Shown here piece after piece: positions 54,866 through 64,000 of a DNA stretch of 64,000 nt (position 1 is the stretch's first letter; each line of letters begins with the position of its first letter). The DNA is taken from positions 1,984,001 through 2,048,000 of the forward strand of contig NZ_CP074371.1 in assembly GCF_018362975.1 (NCBI RefSeq). The letters are read 5' to 3'. The position numbers and the translations under genes are program-made. Below the pieces are notes generated by a model. That model ran no database searches. It saw nothing but the letters and a program-made list of their open reading frames with translations, and had not been told where the DNA came from. The DNA is from Nocardia tengchongensis (GTDB lineage: Bacteria > Actinomycetota > Actinomycetes > Mycobacteriales > Mycobacteriaceae).

Positions 54866-54980
54866 GCGTTCACGTAGACTTGCCGGGTTGTGCCTTGGGC
54901 TGAACCTTGACAGTCCCCAGGGCGCAAGTCCCGGAAAAGGCTTACGGGTAATCCGTAAGGAACCTAACCAAGGAAGAAAG

Positions 54981-55415
54981 ATGCCCCCGAAGAAGAAGAA
55001 GGTCTCTGGGCTTATCAAGCTCCAGATCCAGGCTGGTGCCGCTAACCCGGCCCCGCCGGTCGGTCCCGCGCTGGGCCAGCACGGCGTCAACATCATGGAG
55101 TTCTGCAAGGCGTACAACGCGGCGACCGAGTCGCAGCGTGGCAACGTCATCCCGGTCGAGATCACGGTCTACGAAGACCGCTCGTTCGACTTCAAGCTGA
55201 AGACGCCGCCCGCCGCGCGTCTGCTGCTGAAGGCCGCCGGGATCCAGAAGGGTTCCGCCGAGCCGCACCGCCTGAAGGTCGCGCAGATCACCATGGACCA
55301 GGTCCGTGAGATCGCCAAGACCAAGCAGGAAGACCTCAACGCCAACGACATCGACGCCGCGGCGAAGATCATCGCCGGCACCGCCCGCTCGATGGGTATC
55401 ACCGTCGCGGAGTAG
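54981..55415 (+). CDS. rplK: 50S ribosomal protein L11
   Basis: The 144-residue protein binds 23S rRNA at the GTPase centre: [40 protein letters not shown], and a C-terminal rRNA-binding domain ([20 protein letters not shown]). ATG at 54981 with AGGAAG upstream. It is followed by rplA. The usual size and full length are present. Confidence 0.98.
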   Translation: MPPKKKKVSGLIKLQIQAGAANPAPPVGPALGQHGVNIMEFCKAYNAATESQRGNVIPVEITVYEDRSFDFKLKTPPAARLLLKAAGIQKGSAEPHRLKVAQITMDQVREIAKTKQEDLNANDIDAAAKIIAGTARSMGITVAE

Positions 55416-55485
55416 AGCTTTCGAGCTCATGTGGGAGGGACGGCCAGTCCCGCACCACTTCTGACTTAGACAAGGACAGAGAATT

Positions 55486-56196
55486 ATGGCAAAACGCAGC
55501 AAGGCTTATCTCGAGGCGGCCGCCAAGGTCGACCGCGACTCGCTCTACGCTCCGCTGGCCGCCGCGCGCCTGGCGAAGGAGACCGCGACCACCAAGACCG
55601 ACGCGACCGTCGAGGTCGCCGTCCGTCTGGGCGTCGATCCCCGCAAGGCCGACCAGATGGTCCGTGGCACCGTCAACCTGCCGCACGGCACCGGTAAGAC
55701 CGCCCGCGTCATCGTGTTCGCCGTCGGCGACAAGGCCGCCGAGGCCGAGGCCGCCGGTGCCGACGCCGTGGGCGCCGAGGACCTGATCGAGCGCATCCAG
55801 GGCGGTTGGCTGGACTTCGACGCCGCGATCGCCACCCCGGACCAGATGGCCAAGGTCGGTCGTATCGCTCGCGTGCTGGGCCCGCGTGGCCTGATGCCGA
55901 ACCCGAAGACCGGCACGGTCACCCCCGATGTCACCAAGGCTGTCAACGACATCAAGGGCGGCAAGATCAACTTCCGCGTCGACAAGCAGGCCAACCTGCA
56001 CTTCGTGATCGGCAAGGCTTCCTTCGACGAGAAGAAGCTGGCCGAGAACTACGGCGCCGCCCTCGACGAGATCCTGCGTGTCAAGCCCTCCACTGCGAAG
56101 GGCCGCTACGTCAAGAAGGTGACGTTCTCGACGAACACCGGACCGGGCATCCCGGTGGATCCGAACCGCACCCGCAACTTCGCTGAAGAGGACTGA
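55486..56196 (+). CDS. rplA: 50S ribosomal protein L1
   Basis: The 236-residue protein forms the L1 stalk: [40 protein letters not shown], and the central [21 protein letters not shown]1 also represses the L11-L1 transcript in many bacteria by binding its leader; no leader copy was identified here. ATG at 55486 with GGACAGAG upstream. A terminator follows. Confidence 0.98.
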   Translation: MAKRSKAYLEAAAKVDRDSLYAPLAAARLAKETATTKTDATVEVAVRLGVDPRKADQMVRGTVNLPHGTGKTARVIVFAVGDKAAEAEAAGADAVGAEDLIERIQGGWLDFDAAIATPDQMAKVGRIARVLGPRGLMPNPKTGTVTPDVTKAVNDIKGGKINFRVDKQANLHFVIGKASFDEKKLAENYGAALDEILRVKPSTAKGRYVKKVTFSTNTGPGIPVDPNRTRNFAEED

Positions 56197-56233
56197 GTCC
56201 CCTTCACGGAGCTTGCGTAGCAACGCAAAGCAA

Positions 56234-56274
56234 CCAAGGGCCCGCACGCAATAGCGTGCGGGCTCTTGGCTTTT
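56234..56274 (+). terminator. Intrinsic terminator after rplA
   Basis: A stem of CCCGCACGC (56241-56249) and GCGTGCGGG (56254-56262), extended by CCAAG/CTTGG, is followed by CTTTT. It ends the L11-L1 unit. Confidence 0.85.
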
Positions 56275-56614
56275 GGCGTCGATCAGCGCGGGTACGCGAC
56301 CCCGTTTTGGTGTATCGATGCTGGTCGGCTATATTGGACGACGGTCATCGACATGCTCTCCGGAGCTTCCGGTGATCACCCCACATCGTTCTACCGAAGA
56401 CCGTTGGTTGCTGCCGTCAGGCGGCTGAAGGTCCGGCGATATTGCCGGCGGCCCACGCAGGGAGAGCCGAGGTCGGGAAACCCGCGAGAAATCGCGATTG
56501 TTTCTTGTGCGCCCCGGGTTCGCTCTGCGACCGGGGCGTTAGCTTTGTCGCCGGCCCCTGCGGCGGAACTCGGTAGTTCATACGAGAACCGACCATCCAG
56601 AGAGGAGGCGAAGT
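56275..56614 (+). ncRNA. rplJ leader region, probable L10 leader
   Basis: No gene lies between rplA and rplJ. The stretch from about 56391 (CTACCGAAGACCGTTGG) to 56460 (CCCACGCAGGGAGAGCC) resembles the L10-L12 protein-binding leader recalled from actinobacteria. A stem CGCCCCGG/CCGGGGCG (56510-56517, 56531-56538) follows. L10(L12)4 would bind here and repress its own operon. The match is by eye, so the exact fold is uncertain. Confidence 0.6.
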
Positions 56615-57178
56615 ATGGCAAAGCCTGAGAAGGTCACCGCGGTTGCGGAGATCACCGAGCAGTTCAAGTCGTCGACCGCGACTGTCGTCACGGAATACCG
56701 TGGTCTGTCCGTCGGCAAGATCACTGAGCTGCGTCGTGCCCTCGGCGCGAACGCTACCTACTCCGTCGCCAAGAACACCCTGGTCAAGCGCGCTGCCGCC
56801 GAGGCGGGCGTGGAAGGCCTGGATGACTTGTTCGTCGGTCCGACCGCCATCACCTTCATTACGGGTGAGCCGGTCGACGCCGCGAAGGCGCTGAAGGCGT
56901 TCGCCAAGGACAACAAGGCGCTCATCATCAAGGGCGGCTACATGGACGGCGCTGCGCTGTCCGTGTCCGAGGTCGAGCGTATCGCCGACCTCGAGTCGCG
57001 CGAGGTGCTGCTGGCCAAGCTGGCCGGCGCCATGAAGGGCAACCTGTCCAAGGCTGCCGGCCTGTTCGCCGCTCCCGGCAACCAGGTCGCTCGCCTGCTG
57101 GCGGCCCTGCAGGAGAAGAAGGTCGCGGAGGGTGGCGCTGCCGCTCCCGCCGCCGACGCTCCGGCCGACGCCGAATAA
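56615..57178 (+). CDS. rplJ: 50S ribosomal protein L10
   Basis: The 187-residue protein anchors the L7/L12 stalk: [60 protein letters not shown]. The C-terminal helix that holds L12 dimers is followed by an Ala/Pro-rich tail. GAGAGGAGG precedes the ATG. It is cotranscribed with rplL 64 bases downstream. Confidence 0.98.
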   Translation: MAKPEKVTAVAEITEQFKSSTATVVTEYRGLSVGKITELRRALGANATYSVAKNTLVKRAAAEAGVEGLDDLFVGPTAITFITGEPVDAAKALKAFAKDNKALIIKGGYMDGAALSVSEVERIADLESREVLLAKLAGAMKGNLSKAAGLFAAPGNQVARLLAALQEKKVAEGGAAAPAADAPADAE

Positions 57179-57242
57179 GTCACTACCCCAAACCTCTTCG
57201 TCGCCGTTCGCGCGGTGACGGAACTACCGAAAGGAAATATCA

Positions 57243-57620
57243 ATGGCCAACGTTGATGAGCTGCTCGAGACCTTCGCCGGCATGACCCTGCTGGAGCTGT
57301 CCGAGTTCGTGAAGGCGTTCGAGGACAAGTTCGAGGTCACCGCTGCCGCTCCGGTCGCCGTCGCCGTCGCCGGTGGCGCTGCCCCCGCCGAGGCCGCCGA
57401 GGAGCAGGACGAGTTCGACGTCATCCTCGAGGGTGCCGGCGACAAGAAGATCCAGGTCATCAAGGTCGTGCGTGAGATCGTCTCCGGCCTGGGCCTGAAG
57501 GAAGCCAAGGACCTGGTCGAGGGTGCCCCGAAGGCGATCCTGGAGAAGGTCGCCAAGGATGCCGCCGAGGCCGCCAAGGCGAAGCTCGAAGAGGCCGGCG
57601 CCAAGATCACCATCAAGTAA
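57243..57620 (+). CDS. rplL: 50S ribosomal protein L7/L12
   Basis: The 125-residue stalk protein has the N-terminal dimer domain ([20 protein letters not shown]), an Ala-rich hinge ([20 protein letters not shown]) and the factor-binding domain ([40 protein letters not shown]). Full usual length. GAAAGGAA precedes the ATG. A strong terminator follows. Confidence 0.98.
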   Translation: MANVDELLETFAGMTLLELSEFVKAFEDKFEVTAAAPVAVAVAGGAAPAEAAEEQDEFDVILEGAGDKKIQVIKVVREIVSGLGLKEAKDLVEGAPKAILEKVAKDAAEAAKAKLEEAGAKITIK

Positions 57621-57667
57621 GACGGTGTCTTTGCCGGGGTTCACACCCCGGTGGCGTAGCTATTGTG

Positions 57668-57702
57668 AAAAGGGCGGTTTCCTTTGGGAGACCGCCCTTT
57701 TC
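57668..57702 (+). terminator. Intrinsic terminator after rplL
   Basis: AAAAGGGCGGT (57668-57678) pairs with ACCGCCCTTTT (57691-57701), with further pairing inside. The downstream TTTT gives a standard terminator for the rplJ-rplL operon. Confidence 0.92.
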
Positions 57703-57897
57703 GCGTATTCTGCTGCCGTGATTGGCGCGTGATCGGGATAGCAATACGAATGTTGCTACCGACCGGTCAGGTCCCGGTGTCCGAGACGGTATATATGCGA
57801 TACAGTGACCGGACCTACTGTGACGCGCCACACCGCGCGATATTTGTGGCGGAACGTCCCACATGTAGGGCGCTCGTCGGAGAAAGTGGAGGTTGGC

Positions 57898-58956
57898 GTG
57901 GGCGTCGAGGTCAGGACCGAAGGCATCACGAAGTCGTTCGGATCCCAGCGTATTTGGCAGGACGTCTCGCTGACGCTGCCGTCGGGGGAAGTAAGCGCTC
58001 TGCTCGGCCCTTCGGGTACCGGTAAGTCCGTCTTCCTGAAGTCGTTGATCGGTCTGCTCCGTCCGGAGAAGGGCTCGATCTACATCGATGGCACCGACAT
58101 CACCACCTGCTCGAACAAGGAGCTCTACGAGATCCGCAAGCTGTTCGGCGTCCTCTTCCAGGACGGCGCGCTGTTCGGGTCGATGAACCTGTTCGACAAC
58201 ACGGCCTTCCCGTTGCGCGAGCACACCAAGAAGAGCGAATCCGAGATCAAGAAGATCGTCATGGAGAAGCTCGAGCTGACCGGTCTGCTCGGCGCCGAAG
58301 GCAAGCTGCCCGGCGAGATCTCCGGTGGTATGCGCAAGCGTGCCGGCCTGGCCCGCGCGCTGGTGCTGGACCCGCAGATCATCCTCGTCGACGAGCCGGA
58401 CTCCGGTCTGGATCCCGTTCGCACCACGTACCTCTCGCAGCTGTTGATCGATATCAACGCGCAGATCGACGCGACGATCCTGATCGTCACGCACAACATC
58501 AACCTGGCCCGTACGGTGCCGGACAACATCGGCATGCTGTTCCGCCGCAACCTGGTCATGTTCGGTCCCCGCGAGGTGCTGCTCACCTCGGAGGAGCCGG
58601 TGGTCAAGCAGTTCCTCAACGGCCGCATGCAGGGCCCCATCGGTATGTCCGAGGAGAAGGACGAAGCCCAGATGGCCCGCGAGCAGGCCATGTTCGACTC
58701 GGGTCACCACGCCGGTGGTGCCGAGGAGATCGAGGGCATCATCCCGCAGATGGTGGCCACCCCCGGCATGCCGGTGCGTGGCGCCGTGCACCGCCGCCGT
58801 GAGCGGGTCAAGCAGATCATGCACACACTGCCGCCCTCCGCGCAGGAGGCGATCCGGGAGTCGATGTCGCAGAACGGCGATGACGACACGCAGGTGATGC
58901 CCGCGTATCAGGGTGGCTACGACTCCACGGTTCGACAGAACCTAACTAACGGGTAA
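57898..58956 (+). CDS. mceG: MceG, ATPase of the Mce transport system
   Basis: The 352-residue ATPase drives Mce importers of lipids or sterols. Seen: Walker A GPSGTGKSVFLKSLIGLL, Q-loop GVLFQDGALFGSMNLFDN, signature LPGEISGGMRKRAGLARALV, Walker B IILVDEPDSGLDPVRTTYLS. A ~100-residue C-terminal extension (EGIIPQMVATPGMPVRGAVH) is present, as in Mkl/MceG (Rv0655). The GTG at 57898 has GGAGG five bases upstream; the open frame before it is not conserved in type. Here it stands directly before yrbE and mce genes. Confidence 0.93.
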   Translation: MGVEVRTEGITKSFGSQRIWQDVSLTLPSGEVSALLGPSGTGKSVFLKSLIGLLRPEKGSIYIDGTDITTCSNKELYEIRKLFGVLFQDGALFGSMNLFDNTAFPLREHTKKSESEIKKIVMEKLELTGLLGAEGKLPGEISGGMRKRAGLARALVLDPQIILVDEPDSGLDPVRTTYLSQLLIDINAQIDATILIVTHNINLARTVPDNIGMLFRRNLVMFGPREVLLTSEEPVVKQFLNGRMQGPIGMSEEKDEAQMAREQAMFDSGHHAGGAEEIEGIIPQMVATPGMPVRGAVHRRRERVKQIMHTLPPSAQEAIRESMSQNGDDDTQVMPAYQGGYDSTVRQNLTNG

Positions 58957-58966
58957 CATACGCGGC

Positions 58967-59761
58967 GTGAACCCCACCCTGACGCGACTGCGCACCCCGG
59001 TCGAGTCGGGACTTGCCCAGGCAGGCAACATTTTCGGACTGTTCTTGGACGTGTTCCGGAAGACGTTCCGCCGGCCTTTCCAGTGGCGGGAGTTCATCGA
59101 GCAATCGTGGTTCATCGCGAGTGTCTCGATCCTCCCGGCCGCACTGGTGGCAATCCCGTTCGGCGCCGTGGTGGCCTTGCAGACCGGCTCGCTCATCAAG
59201 CAGCTGGGGGCGGAGAACTTCACCGGTGCGACCAGTGTGCTGGCCACGGTCCAGCAGGCCGCGCCGGTCGTCACCGCATTGATCATCGCCGGAGCCGCGG
59301 GCTCCGCAGTGGCCGCCGATCTCGGCTCGCGCACCATCCGCGAGGAGATCGACGCCATGGAGGTGCTCGGCATCGATCCCATTCAGCGCCTGGTGGTTCC
59401 ACGCGTGCTGGGCATGATGCTGGTCGCCTTCCTGCTCAACGGCATGGTCTCGGTCGTCGGCATCTGCGGCGGCTACTTCTTCAACGTGGGGCTGCAGGGC
59501 GGCACCCCGGGCGCCTACCTGGCGTCCTTCTCCGCCCTCGCGCAGATCCCCGACCTGGTGATCGGTGAGATCAAGGCACTGATCTTCGGCGTGGTGGCGG
59601 GCGTGATCGCCGCCTATAAAGGCTTGCATCCCAAGGGGGGACCGAAGGGCGTGGGCGACGCGGTGAACCAATCGGTGGTCATCACGTTCCTCGTGCTCTT
59701 CTTCCTGAACCTCGTCCTCACCCTGATCTATCTTCAGGTCGTACCCGCAAAGGGCGCGTGA
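58967..59761 (+). CDS. MlaE/YrbE-family permease, first subunit (YrbEA)
   Basis: The 264-residue membrane protein has about five helices and the MlaE pattern: FIASVSILPAALVAIPFGAV, IIAGAAGSAVAADLGSRTIR, EEIDAMEVLGIDPIQRLVVP (the contact to the ATPase) and a C-terminal helix. It pairs with the following YrbEB as a heterodimeric permease. GTG start 10 bases after mceG stops. Confidence 0.93.
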   Translation: MNPTLTRLRTPVESGLAQAGNIFGLFLDVFRKTFRRPFQWREFIEQSWFIASVSILPAALVAIPFGAVVALQTGSLIKQLGAENFTGATSVLATVQQAAPVVTALIIAGAAGSAVAADLGSRTIREEIDAMEVLGIDPIQRLVVPRVLGMMLVAFLLNGMVSVVGICGGYFFNVGLQGGTPGAYLASFSALAQIPDLVIGEIKALIFGVVAGVIAAYKGLHPKGGPKGVGDAVNQSVVITFLVLFFLNLVLTLIYLQVVPAKGA

Positions 59762-59765
59762 CTAA

Positions 59766-60632
59766 ATGGTCGTTTCGCAGCGCTCCACCGTTTTCTCCCG
59801 GTCGGCGCGCCGGGTCAAGCCCGCGCTGATGGCTCCGGTCAACATGGTCGACAGGGCCGGCGACCAGATGTCGTTCTACTCGCGGGCCATCGGCGCCATC
59901 CCGAAGACGATGGTGCACTTCCGCAAGGAGGTCACCCGGCTGCTGGCCGAGGTGACCTTCGGGTCGGGTGCGCTGGCGGTCATCGGCGGCACCATCGGCG
60001 TCATCATTTTCATGTCGGCCTCGGTCGGCGTGGTGGTGGGCCTGCAGGGCTTCAAGGCGCTCGACGCGCTGGGCTCCGGCGTGCTCACCGGCTTCCTCAC
60101 CGGGTACATCAACACCCGTGAGCTCGCGCCTCTGGTTGCGGCACTGGCACTTTCGGCGACAGTGGGCTGTGGTTTCACCGCCCAGCTGGGCGCCATGCGG
60201 ATCTCCGAGGAGATCGACGCGCTCGAGGTGATGGCGGTGCCGTCGGTGCCGTTCCTGGTGACCACGCGCGCCATCGCGGGCTTCCTCGCGGTGATTCCGC
60301 TGTACGTGGTCGGCCTGCTGGGCACCTACCTGGCCTCGCGGTTGATCAGCATCTACTTCAACGGGCAGTCGAGTGGCTCCTACGACCACTACTTCAGCCT
60401 GTTCCTGCCACCCGAGGACGTGCTCTATTCGTTCGTGAAGGTGCTGATCTTCGCCTTCGTGATCATCCTCGTGCACTGCTACTACGGCTACAACGCCACC
60501 GGCGGCCCCGCGGGCGTCGGCGTGGCCGTGGGCCGCGCGGTGCGTGCCGCGATCGTGCTGATCAACGTGCTGGACTTCTTCCTGTCCCTGGCGATCTGGG
60601 GCACGACCACGACGGTGCGGGTGGCCGGATGA
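59766..60632 (+). CDS. MlaE/YrbE-family permease, second subunit (YrbEB)
   Basis: The 288-residue protein has the same permease plan (GTIGVIIFMSASVGVVVGLQ, MRISEEIDALEVMAVPSVPF, VVGLLGTYLASRLISIYFNG). A basic N-terminal ~25 residues precede the amphipathic start. ATG four bases after the previous stop. Its stop overlaps the mceA start by four bases (ATGA). Confidence 0.93.
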   Translation: MVVSQRSTVFSRSARRVKPALMAPVNMVDRAGDQMSFYSRAIGAIPKTMVHFRKEVTRLLAEVTFGSGALAVIGGTIGVIIFMSASVGVVVGLQGFKALDALGSGVLTGFLTGYINTRELAPLVAALALSATVGCGFTAQLGAMRISEEIDALEVMAVPSVPFLVTTRAIAGFLAVIPLYVVGLLGTYLASRLISIYFNGQSSGSYDHYFSLFLPPEDVLYSFVKVLIFAFVIILVHCYYGYNATGGPAGVGVAVGRAVRAAIVLINVLDFFLSLAIWGTTTTVRVAG

Positions 60633-61963
60633 GCCACCCCGAGCGCGGGCAGACGCTGCGCAAACGGACCCTCGGCGTGCTCTTCTTCGCCCTGGTCGCG
60701 CTGTTCCTGTGGACCACCATCGCCATCTACAACAAGCAGTTCGTGGACACGGTGCGGGTCAACCTGGTCACCGACACCGTCGGCAACGCGCTGACCCGCA
60801 ACGCGGACGTGAAGGTCCGCGGCGTCACCGTCGGCGAGCTGCGCTCGAGCAGCTACGACGGCAAGAACGTGCACCTGGACCTGGCCATCGATCCGTCCAA
60901 GGCGGAGAAGATCCCGTCCAACGTGACCGCGCGACTGCTGCCCAAGACCCTCTTCGGTGAGCGCTACATCGACCTGGTGTGGCCGGACAGCCCGCAGGGC
61001 CACCTGACCGCGGGCGCGACCCTGCACCAGGACACCTCCGGCAATGCCGTCGAGGTGAGCCAGCTGCTCGACCACATCCTGCCGCTGCTGCAGGCGATTC
61101 CGCCGCAGTACCTGTCCTCCACGCTGGGCGCGCTGTCCAACGCGTTGCAGGGTCAGGGCGAGGAACTGGGCAAGACCATCGACCGGCTCGACGACATCGT
61201 CACCCAGGTGAACGGCGAGATGCCGACGCTGCAGGACGATCTGAAGAGCCTGGCCGACGTGGCCACCACCTATGCCGATGCCGCGCCGCAGCTGGTGTCC
61301 GCGCTGGACAACCTGCGCACCACCAACGCGACCGTGGTGCAGAAGAAGTCGCAGATCGACACCCTGCTGGCGACGCTCACCCCGAGCGCCCAGACCACCG
61401 CCGACTTCCTGGTGCTCAACCGCGACAACATCATCGACGTGGCCGCGGACTCGCGGCCCGCGCTGGAGGCGCTGGCCAAGTACTCGCCCAGCTACAGCTG
61501 CGCGCTGGCCGGTTTCGCGGAGCTCAAGCCGCGCATCGACACGCTCTTCGGCAAGGGCACCGATATGCCGGGCTCCCGGGTGAGCGTCTCGATCGTGAAC
61601 CCCCGCGGCCGCTACGTCCCCAACCAGGACGAGCCGCGCTGGTTCGATTCGCGCGGCCCGCTGTGTGTCCCGATGTACCCGCCCTTCACCGATCCGGGCC
61701 AGTACACCGACGGTTCCGCCAATGACGGCTCCTACCAGCCGCCGAGCCGGAACCCGGGCGACCAGAACATCGGCCGCATGCAGCAGCCGCAGTACAAGGT
61801 GTACGGGCCCCAGACGCCGACCACCGCGTACTCGCCGGCCGAGTCCCAGGCGCTGGGCACGATCTACGGTGCCGCGCACGGCGTTTCGCCCGAGGAGGTG
61901 CCCAGCTGGGTCACCAAGATCGCGGCTCCCGCCTTCCGCGGCAGTGAGGTGAGCGTCAAGTGA
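60629..61963 (+). CDS. Mce-family substrate-binding protein, MceA subunit
   Basis: The 444-residue protein has one N-terminal membrane anchor (RTLGVLFFALVALFLWTTIA), the MCE domain (VRVNLVTDTVGNALTRNADV, KVRGVTVGELRSSSYDG, LFGERYIDLVWPDSP), a long helical part (IDRLDDIVTQVNGEMPTLQD) that forms the needle, and a Pro/Gln-rich tail. Six such subunits (A-F) form the shuttle. ATG overlaps the yrbEB stop. Confidence 0.93.
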   Translation: MSHPERGQTLRKRTLGVLFFALVALFLWTTIAIYNKQFVDTVRVNLVTDTVGNALTRNADVKVRGVTVGELRSSSYDGKNVHLDLAIDPSKAEKIPSNVTARLLPKTLFGERYIDLVWPDSPQGHLTAGATLHQDTSGNAVEVSQLLDHILPLLQAIPPQYLSSTLGALSNALQGQGEELGKTIDRLDDIVTQVNGEMPTLQDDLKSLADVATTYADAAPQLVSALDNLRTTNATVVQKKSQIDTLLATLTPSAQTTADFLVLNRDNIIDVAADSRPALEALAKYSPSYSCALAGFAELKPRIDTLFGKGTDMPGSRVSVSIVNPRGRYVPNQDEPRWFDSRGPLCVPMYPPFTDPGQYTDGSANDGSYQPPSRNPGDQNIGRMQQPQYKVYGPQTPTTAYSPAESQALGTIYGAAHGVSPEEVPSWVTKIAAPAFRGSEVSVK

Positions 61964-63048
61964 AGGATGTGTTGCGCGGCCTCGGGCCGACGCTGACCAA
62001 GCTCATCGCCTTCATTCTCGTCACGGTCTTCCTGACGGGCGTGCTGGCGCTGACCATCGCCAACTACGGTGGCGGCGGCACCAAGTTCAATGCCCGCTTC
62101 ACCGACGTCACCTCCCTGAACAAGGGTGACGAGGTGCGCGTCGCGGGTGTCCGCGTCGGCAAGGTGACCAATGTGGCCATCGTGGACAAGCGCCTGGCCA
62201 ATGTGGAATTCGAACTGACCGACCGGGATTGGCTGCCCGCCTCGGCAACCGCGACCATCAAGTACCGGAACCTGGTGGGCCAGCGCTACATCGCGCTCGA
62301 CCAGGGCGCCGGTGAGCAGGGTCGCAAGCTGAACAAAGGCGGGACCATCCCGCTGGAGCGCACCAAGCCCGCGGTCAATCTGACCGAGCTGTTCAACGGG
62401 TTCCGGCCGCTGTTCCAGACCCTCACGCCCGAAGACGTGAACAAGCTGTCCTACGAGATCATCCAGGTCTTCCAGGGCGAGTCCGGCACCATCGCGGACC
62501 TGGTGGCCAACACCGCCTCGCTGACCAACAAGATCGCCGACAAGGACGCGGTGATCGGCGAGCTGATCAAGAACCTGAATCTGGTGCTGGACAGCATCAA
62601 TTCGCGCGGCGACCAGCTCGACCAGTTGATCGTGAACACCGAGGCGCTGGTCTCCGGCCTGAACGCCGAGCGCGGCACCATCGGCTCGGCGGTCTCCTCG
62701 CTGGGCAGCCTGGCCTCGGCCACCGCCGACCTGCTGGTCCCGGTCCGGCCGAACCTGCAGGGCGCGATCGCGGGCCTGAACCAGCTCACCGGCACGCTCA
62801 ACGACCGCAAGGACGAGGTCGACGAGGGCCTGACCAACCTGCCCATCAAGATGGAGAAGCTGGGCCGCGCCGCCTCCTACGGCTCCTGGTTCCAGTTCTA
62901 TCTGTGCGGCATCGACATCGTCGCCGGCCCGGGCCTCAAGGACGCGCCGCAGCTGAACTTCCCGCCCGCACTACAGAACATGCCGACGGTGAATCAGCCG
63001 GTCTACACGAATCCGGCGCCGCGCTGCCACGGGAAGGGAGGCCGCTAG
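61960..63048 (+). CDS. Mce-family substrate-binding protein, MceB subunit
   Basis: The 362-residue protein has an N-terminal membrane anchor (LIAFILVTVFLTGVLALTIA), the MCE domain (RFTDVTSLNKGDEVRVAGVR, VGKVTNVAIVDKRLANVEFE, KYRNLVGQRYIALDQG) and the helical needle region (LVLDSINSRGDQLDQLIVNT). GTG start overlaps the mceA stop (GTGA). Its stop TAG is directly followed by the mceC ATG. Confidence 0.93.
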   Translation: MKDVLRGLGPTLTKLIAFILVTVFLTGVLALTIANYGGGGTKFNARFTDVTSLNKGDEVRVAGVRVGKVTNVAIVDKRLANVEFELTDRDWLPASATATIKYRNLVGQRYIALDQGAGEQGRKLNKGGTIPLERTKPAVNLTELFNGFRPLFQTLTPEDVNKLSYEIIQVFQGESGTIADLVANTASLTNKIADKDAVIGELIKNLNLVLDSINSRGDQLDQLIVNTEALVSGLNAERGTIGSAVSSLGSLASATADLLVPVRPNLQGAIAGLNQLTGTLNDRKDEVDEGLTNLPIKMEKLGRAASYGSWFQFYLCGIDIVAGPGLKDAPQLNFPPALQNMPTVNQPVYTNPAPRCHGKGGR

Positions 63049-64000
63049 ATGGATGACCGCATTGTCATGGGCAAGCGCAGTCCGGCATTCATGGGCGGGC
63101 TCGGCCTGCTCCTGGTGCTGCTGGTGACCTTGTCCGCGTTCAACCTGGACAAGCTGCCGCTGATCGGTGCCGGCACCAAGTACACCGCCGAGTTCTCCGA
63201 GGCCGCCGGCCTGAAGAAGGGCAACGAGGTCCGTATCGCCGGCGTGAAGGTGGGCGCGGTCTCCGACGTCCGCCTCGACGGCGACAAGGTGCTGGTCGAC
63301 TTCCGCACCCAGGACGCCTGGATCGGCAACGAGACCACCGCGTCCATCCAGATCAAGACGCTGCTCGGCCAGAAGTACCTGGCGCTCGACCCGAAGGGCG
63401 ACCGCACCGCGAACCCGCGCGACCGGATTCCGCTGTCGCGCACCGTGTCTCCCTACGACGTGGTCGACGCCTTCAGCGACGCCGCGAAGAACATCGAGGA
63501 GACCAACACCGGTCAGCTGGCGCAGAGCTTCCAGGTGCTGTCGGACGCCTTCTCGGCGACCCCGCCGCAGCTGCGCGGTTCCATCGACGGCGTGGCCCGG
63601 CTCTCGGAGTCGCTGGCCAAGCGCGACGACCAGCTCAAGAAGCTGTTCGCCGCCACCAAGACCACCTCCAAGGTGCTCGCGGACCGCAATCAGGAGTTCG
63701 AGCGGCTGCTGGCCAACGGCGGCCAGCTGATCGCGGAACTGAACGTGCGCCAGCAGGCCATCCACCAGTTGCTCACCGGCGCGAAAACCGTTGCGGCGGA
63801 ACTGACCGCGCTGGTCAAGGACAACGAGGCGCAGATCGGCCCGGCGCTGACCAACCTGAACAAGACGATCGACCTGCTCAACAGTCACCAGGCCGACCTG
63901 TCCAAGACCCTCACCCTGGCGGCGCCCTTCTACGGGCTGTACTCCAATGTGCTGGGCACCGGCCGCTGGTTCGACGCGGTCATCACGAACCTGATTCCGC
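63049..64000 (+). CDS. Mce-family substrate-binding protein, MceC subunit, 3' end beyond the window
   Basis: The frame is open to the right edge (317 codons visible). Seen: membrane anchor (SPAFMGGLGLLLVLLVTLSA), MCE domain (KYTAEFSEAAGLKKGNEVRI, AGVKVGAVSDVRLDGDKVLV, IKTLLGQKYLALDPKGD) and the helical needle with heptad pattern (DRNQEFERLLANGGQLIAEL). It begins at the base after the mceB stop. The rest of the operon (D-F) should lie beyond. Confidence 0.92.
   Translation, partial: MDDRIVMGKRSPAFMGGLGLLLVLLVTLSAFNLDKLPLIGAGTKYTAEFSEAAGLKKGNEVRIAGVKVGAVSDVRLDGDKVLVDFRTQDAWIGNETTASIQIKTLLGQKYLALDPKGDRTANPRDRIPLSRTVSPYDVVDAFSDAAKNIEETNTGQLAQSFQVLSDAFSATPPQLRGSIDGVARLSESLAKRDDQLKKLFAATKTTSKVLADRNQEFERLLANGGQLIAELNVRQQAIHQLLTGAKTVAAELTALVKDNEAQIGPALTNLNKTIDLLNSHQADLSKTLTLAAPFYGLYSNVLGTGRWFDAVITNLIP

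Noticed and set aside
57761..57768. GACCGGTC palindrome upstream of mceG as an operator
   Set aside because: Eight bases of this composition are expected by chance in GC-rich DNA and no extension of the symmetry is convincing.

Overview
The window is high-GC actinobacterial DNA from a mycolic-acid-producing organism of the order Mycobacteriales, most likely Nocardia. The call rests on gene content and order recalled from Mycobacterium tuberculosis (no search was run): hemD/hemB, hemL plus cytochrome c maturation, a men gene cluster with pitA, htpX/yajQ, then tRNAs, rpmG, hadAB, tRNA-Trp, secE, nusG, rplK, rplA, rplJ, rplL and an mce locus. A KstR operator, an IdeR-like box, an antigen-85-like esterase and a HadA-HadB fusion fit the same group.

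Layout. 0-5.5 kb: end of a SUMT/HemD fusion, a frameshifted hemB, membrane proteins and small secreted proteins. 5.7-12.3 kb: a translationally coupled operon hemL, histidine phosphatase with a long acidic N-terminus, TlpA/ResA-like thioredoxin, ccdA, resB, ccsB. 12.4-13.6 kb: kshA under a KstR box. 13.7-18.5 kb: small proteins, a BldC-like regulator, a frameshifted Cds1-like enzyme, an XRE/MmyB regulator broken by a stop codon, and a small HTH gene coupled to a Clp_N-only protein with two operator-like palindromes laid over its promoter. 18.6-34.2 kb: menA, a 1,209-residue SARP/AfsR-type regulator, an ABC exporter, menE, a DUF3349 protein, pitA, menB, a siderophore-interacting protein with an IdeR-like box, and menD. 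34.2-42.2 kb: small proteins, a TetR/aldo-keto reductase pair, the antigen-85-like esterase and a 1,467-residue fused assimilatory nitrate reductase. 42.4-51.1 kb: menG, an NCS1 permease, an AraC-type regulator, menJ, grcC1, htpX and yajQ. 51.2-57.7 kb: four tRNA genes and the hadAB/secE/nusG/ribosomal protein region. 57.9-64 kb: mceG and the start of an mce transport operon that runs off the end.

How the genes work together. HemD, HemB and HemL are tetrapyrrole enzymes, and the adjacent CcdA/TlpA/ResB/CcsB set attaches heme to c-type cytochromes. MenA, MenB, MenD, MenE, MenG, MenJ and GrcC1 cover most of menaquinone synthesis and tailoring, but menC and menF are not present here. KshA (steroid ring opening) and the Mce system (lipid or steroid import) are linked in function in this group.

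The most unusual points are: a 120-bp near-identical inverted repeat whose two copies end just before the start codons of menG and htpX, so that it forms their 5' leaders; the HTH/Clp_N module with palindromes covering both promoter boxes and an apparent leaderless start; the one-polypeptide nitrate reductase/flavoprotein; the HadAB fusion with no hadC next to it; and three broken genes (hemB, cds1-like, MmyB regulator), at least some of which may be sequencing errors.
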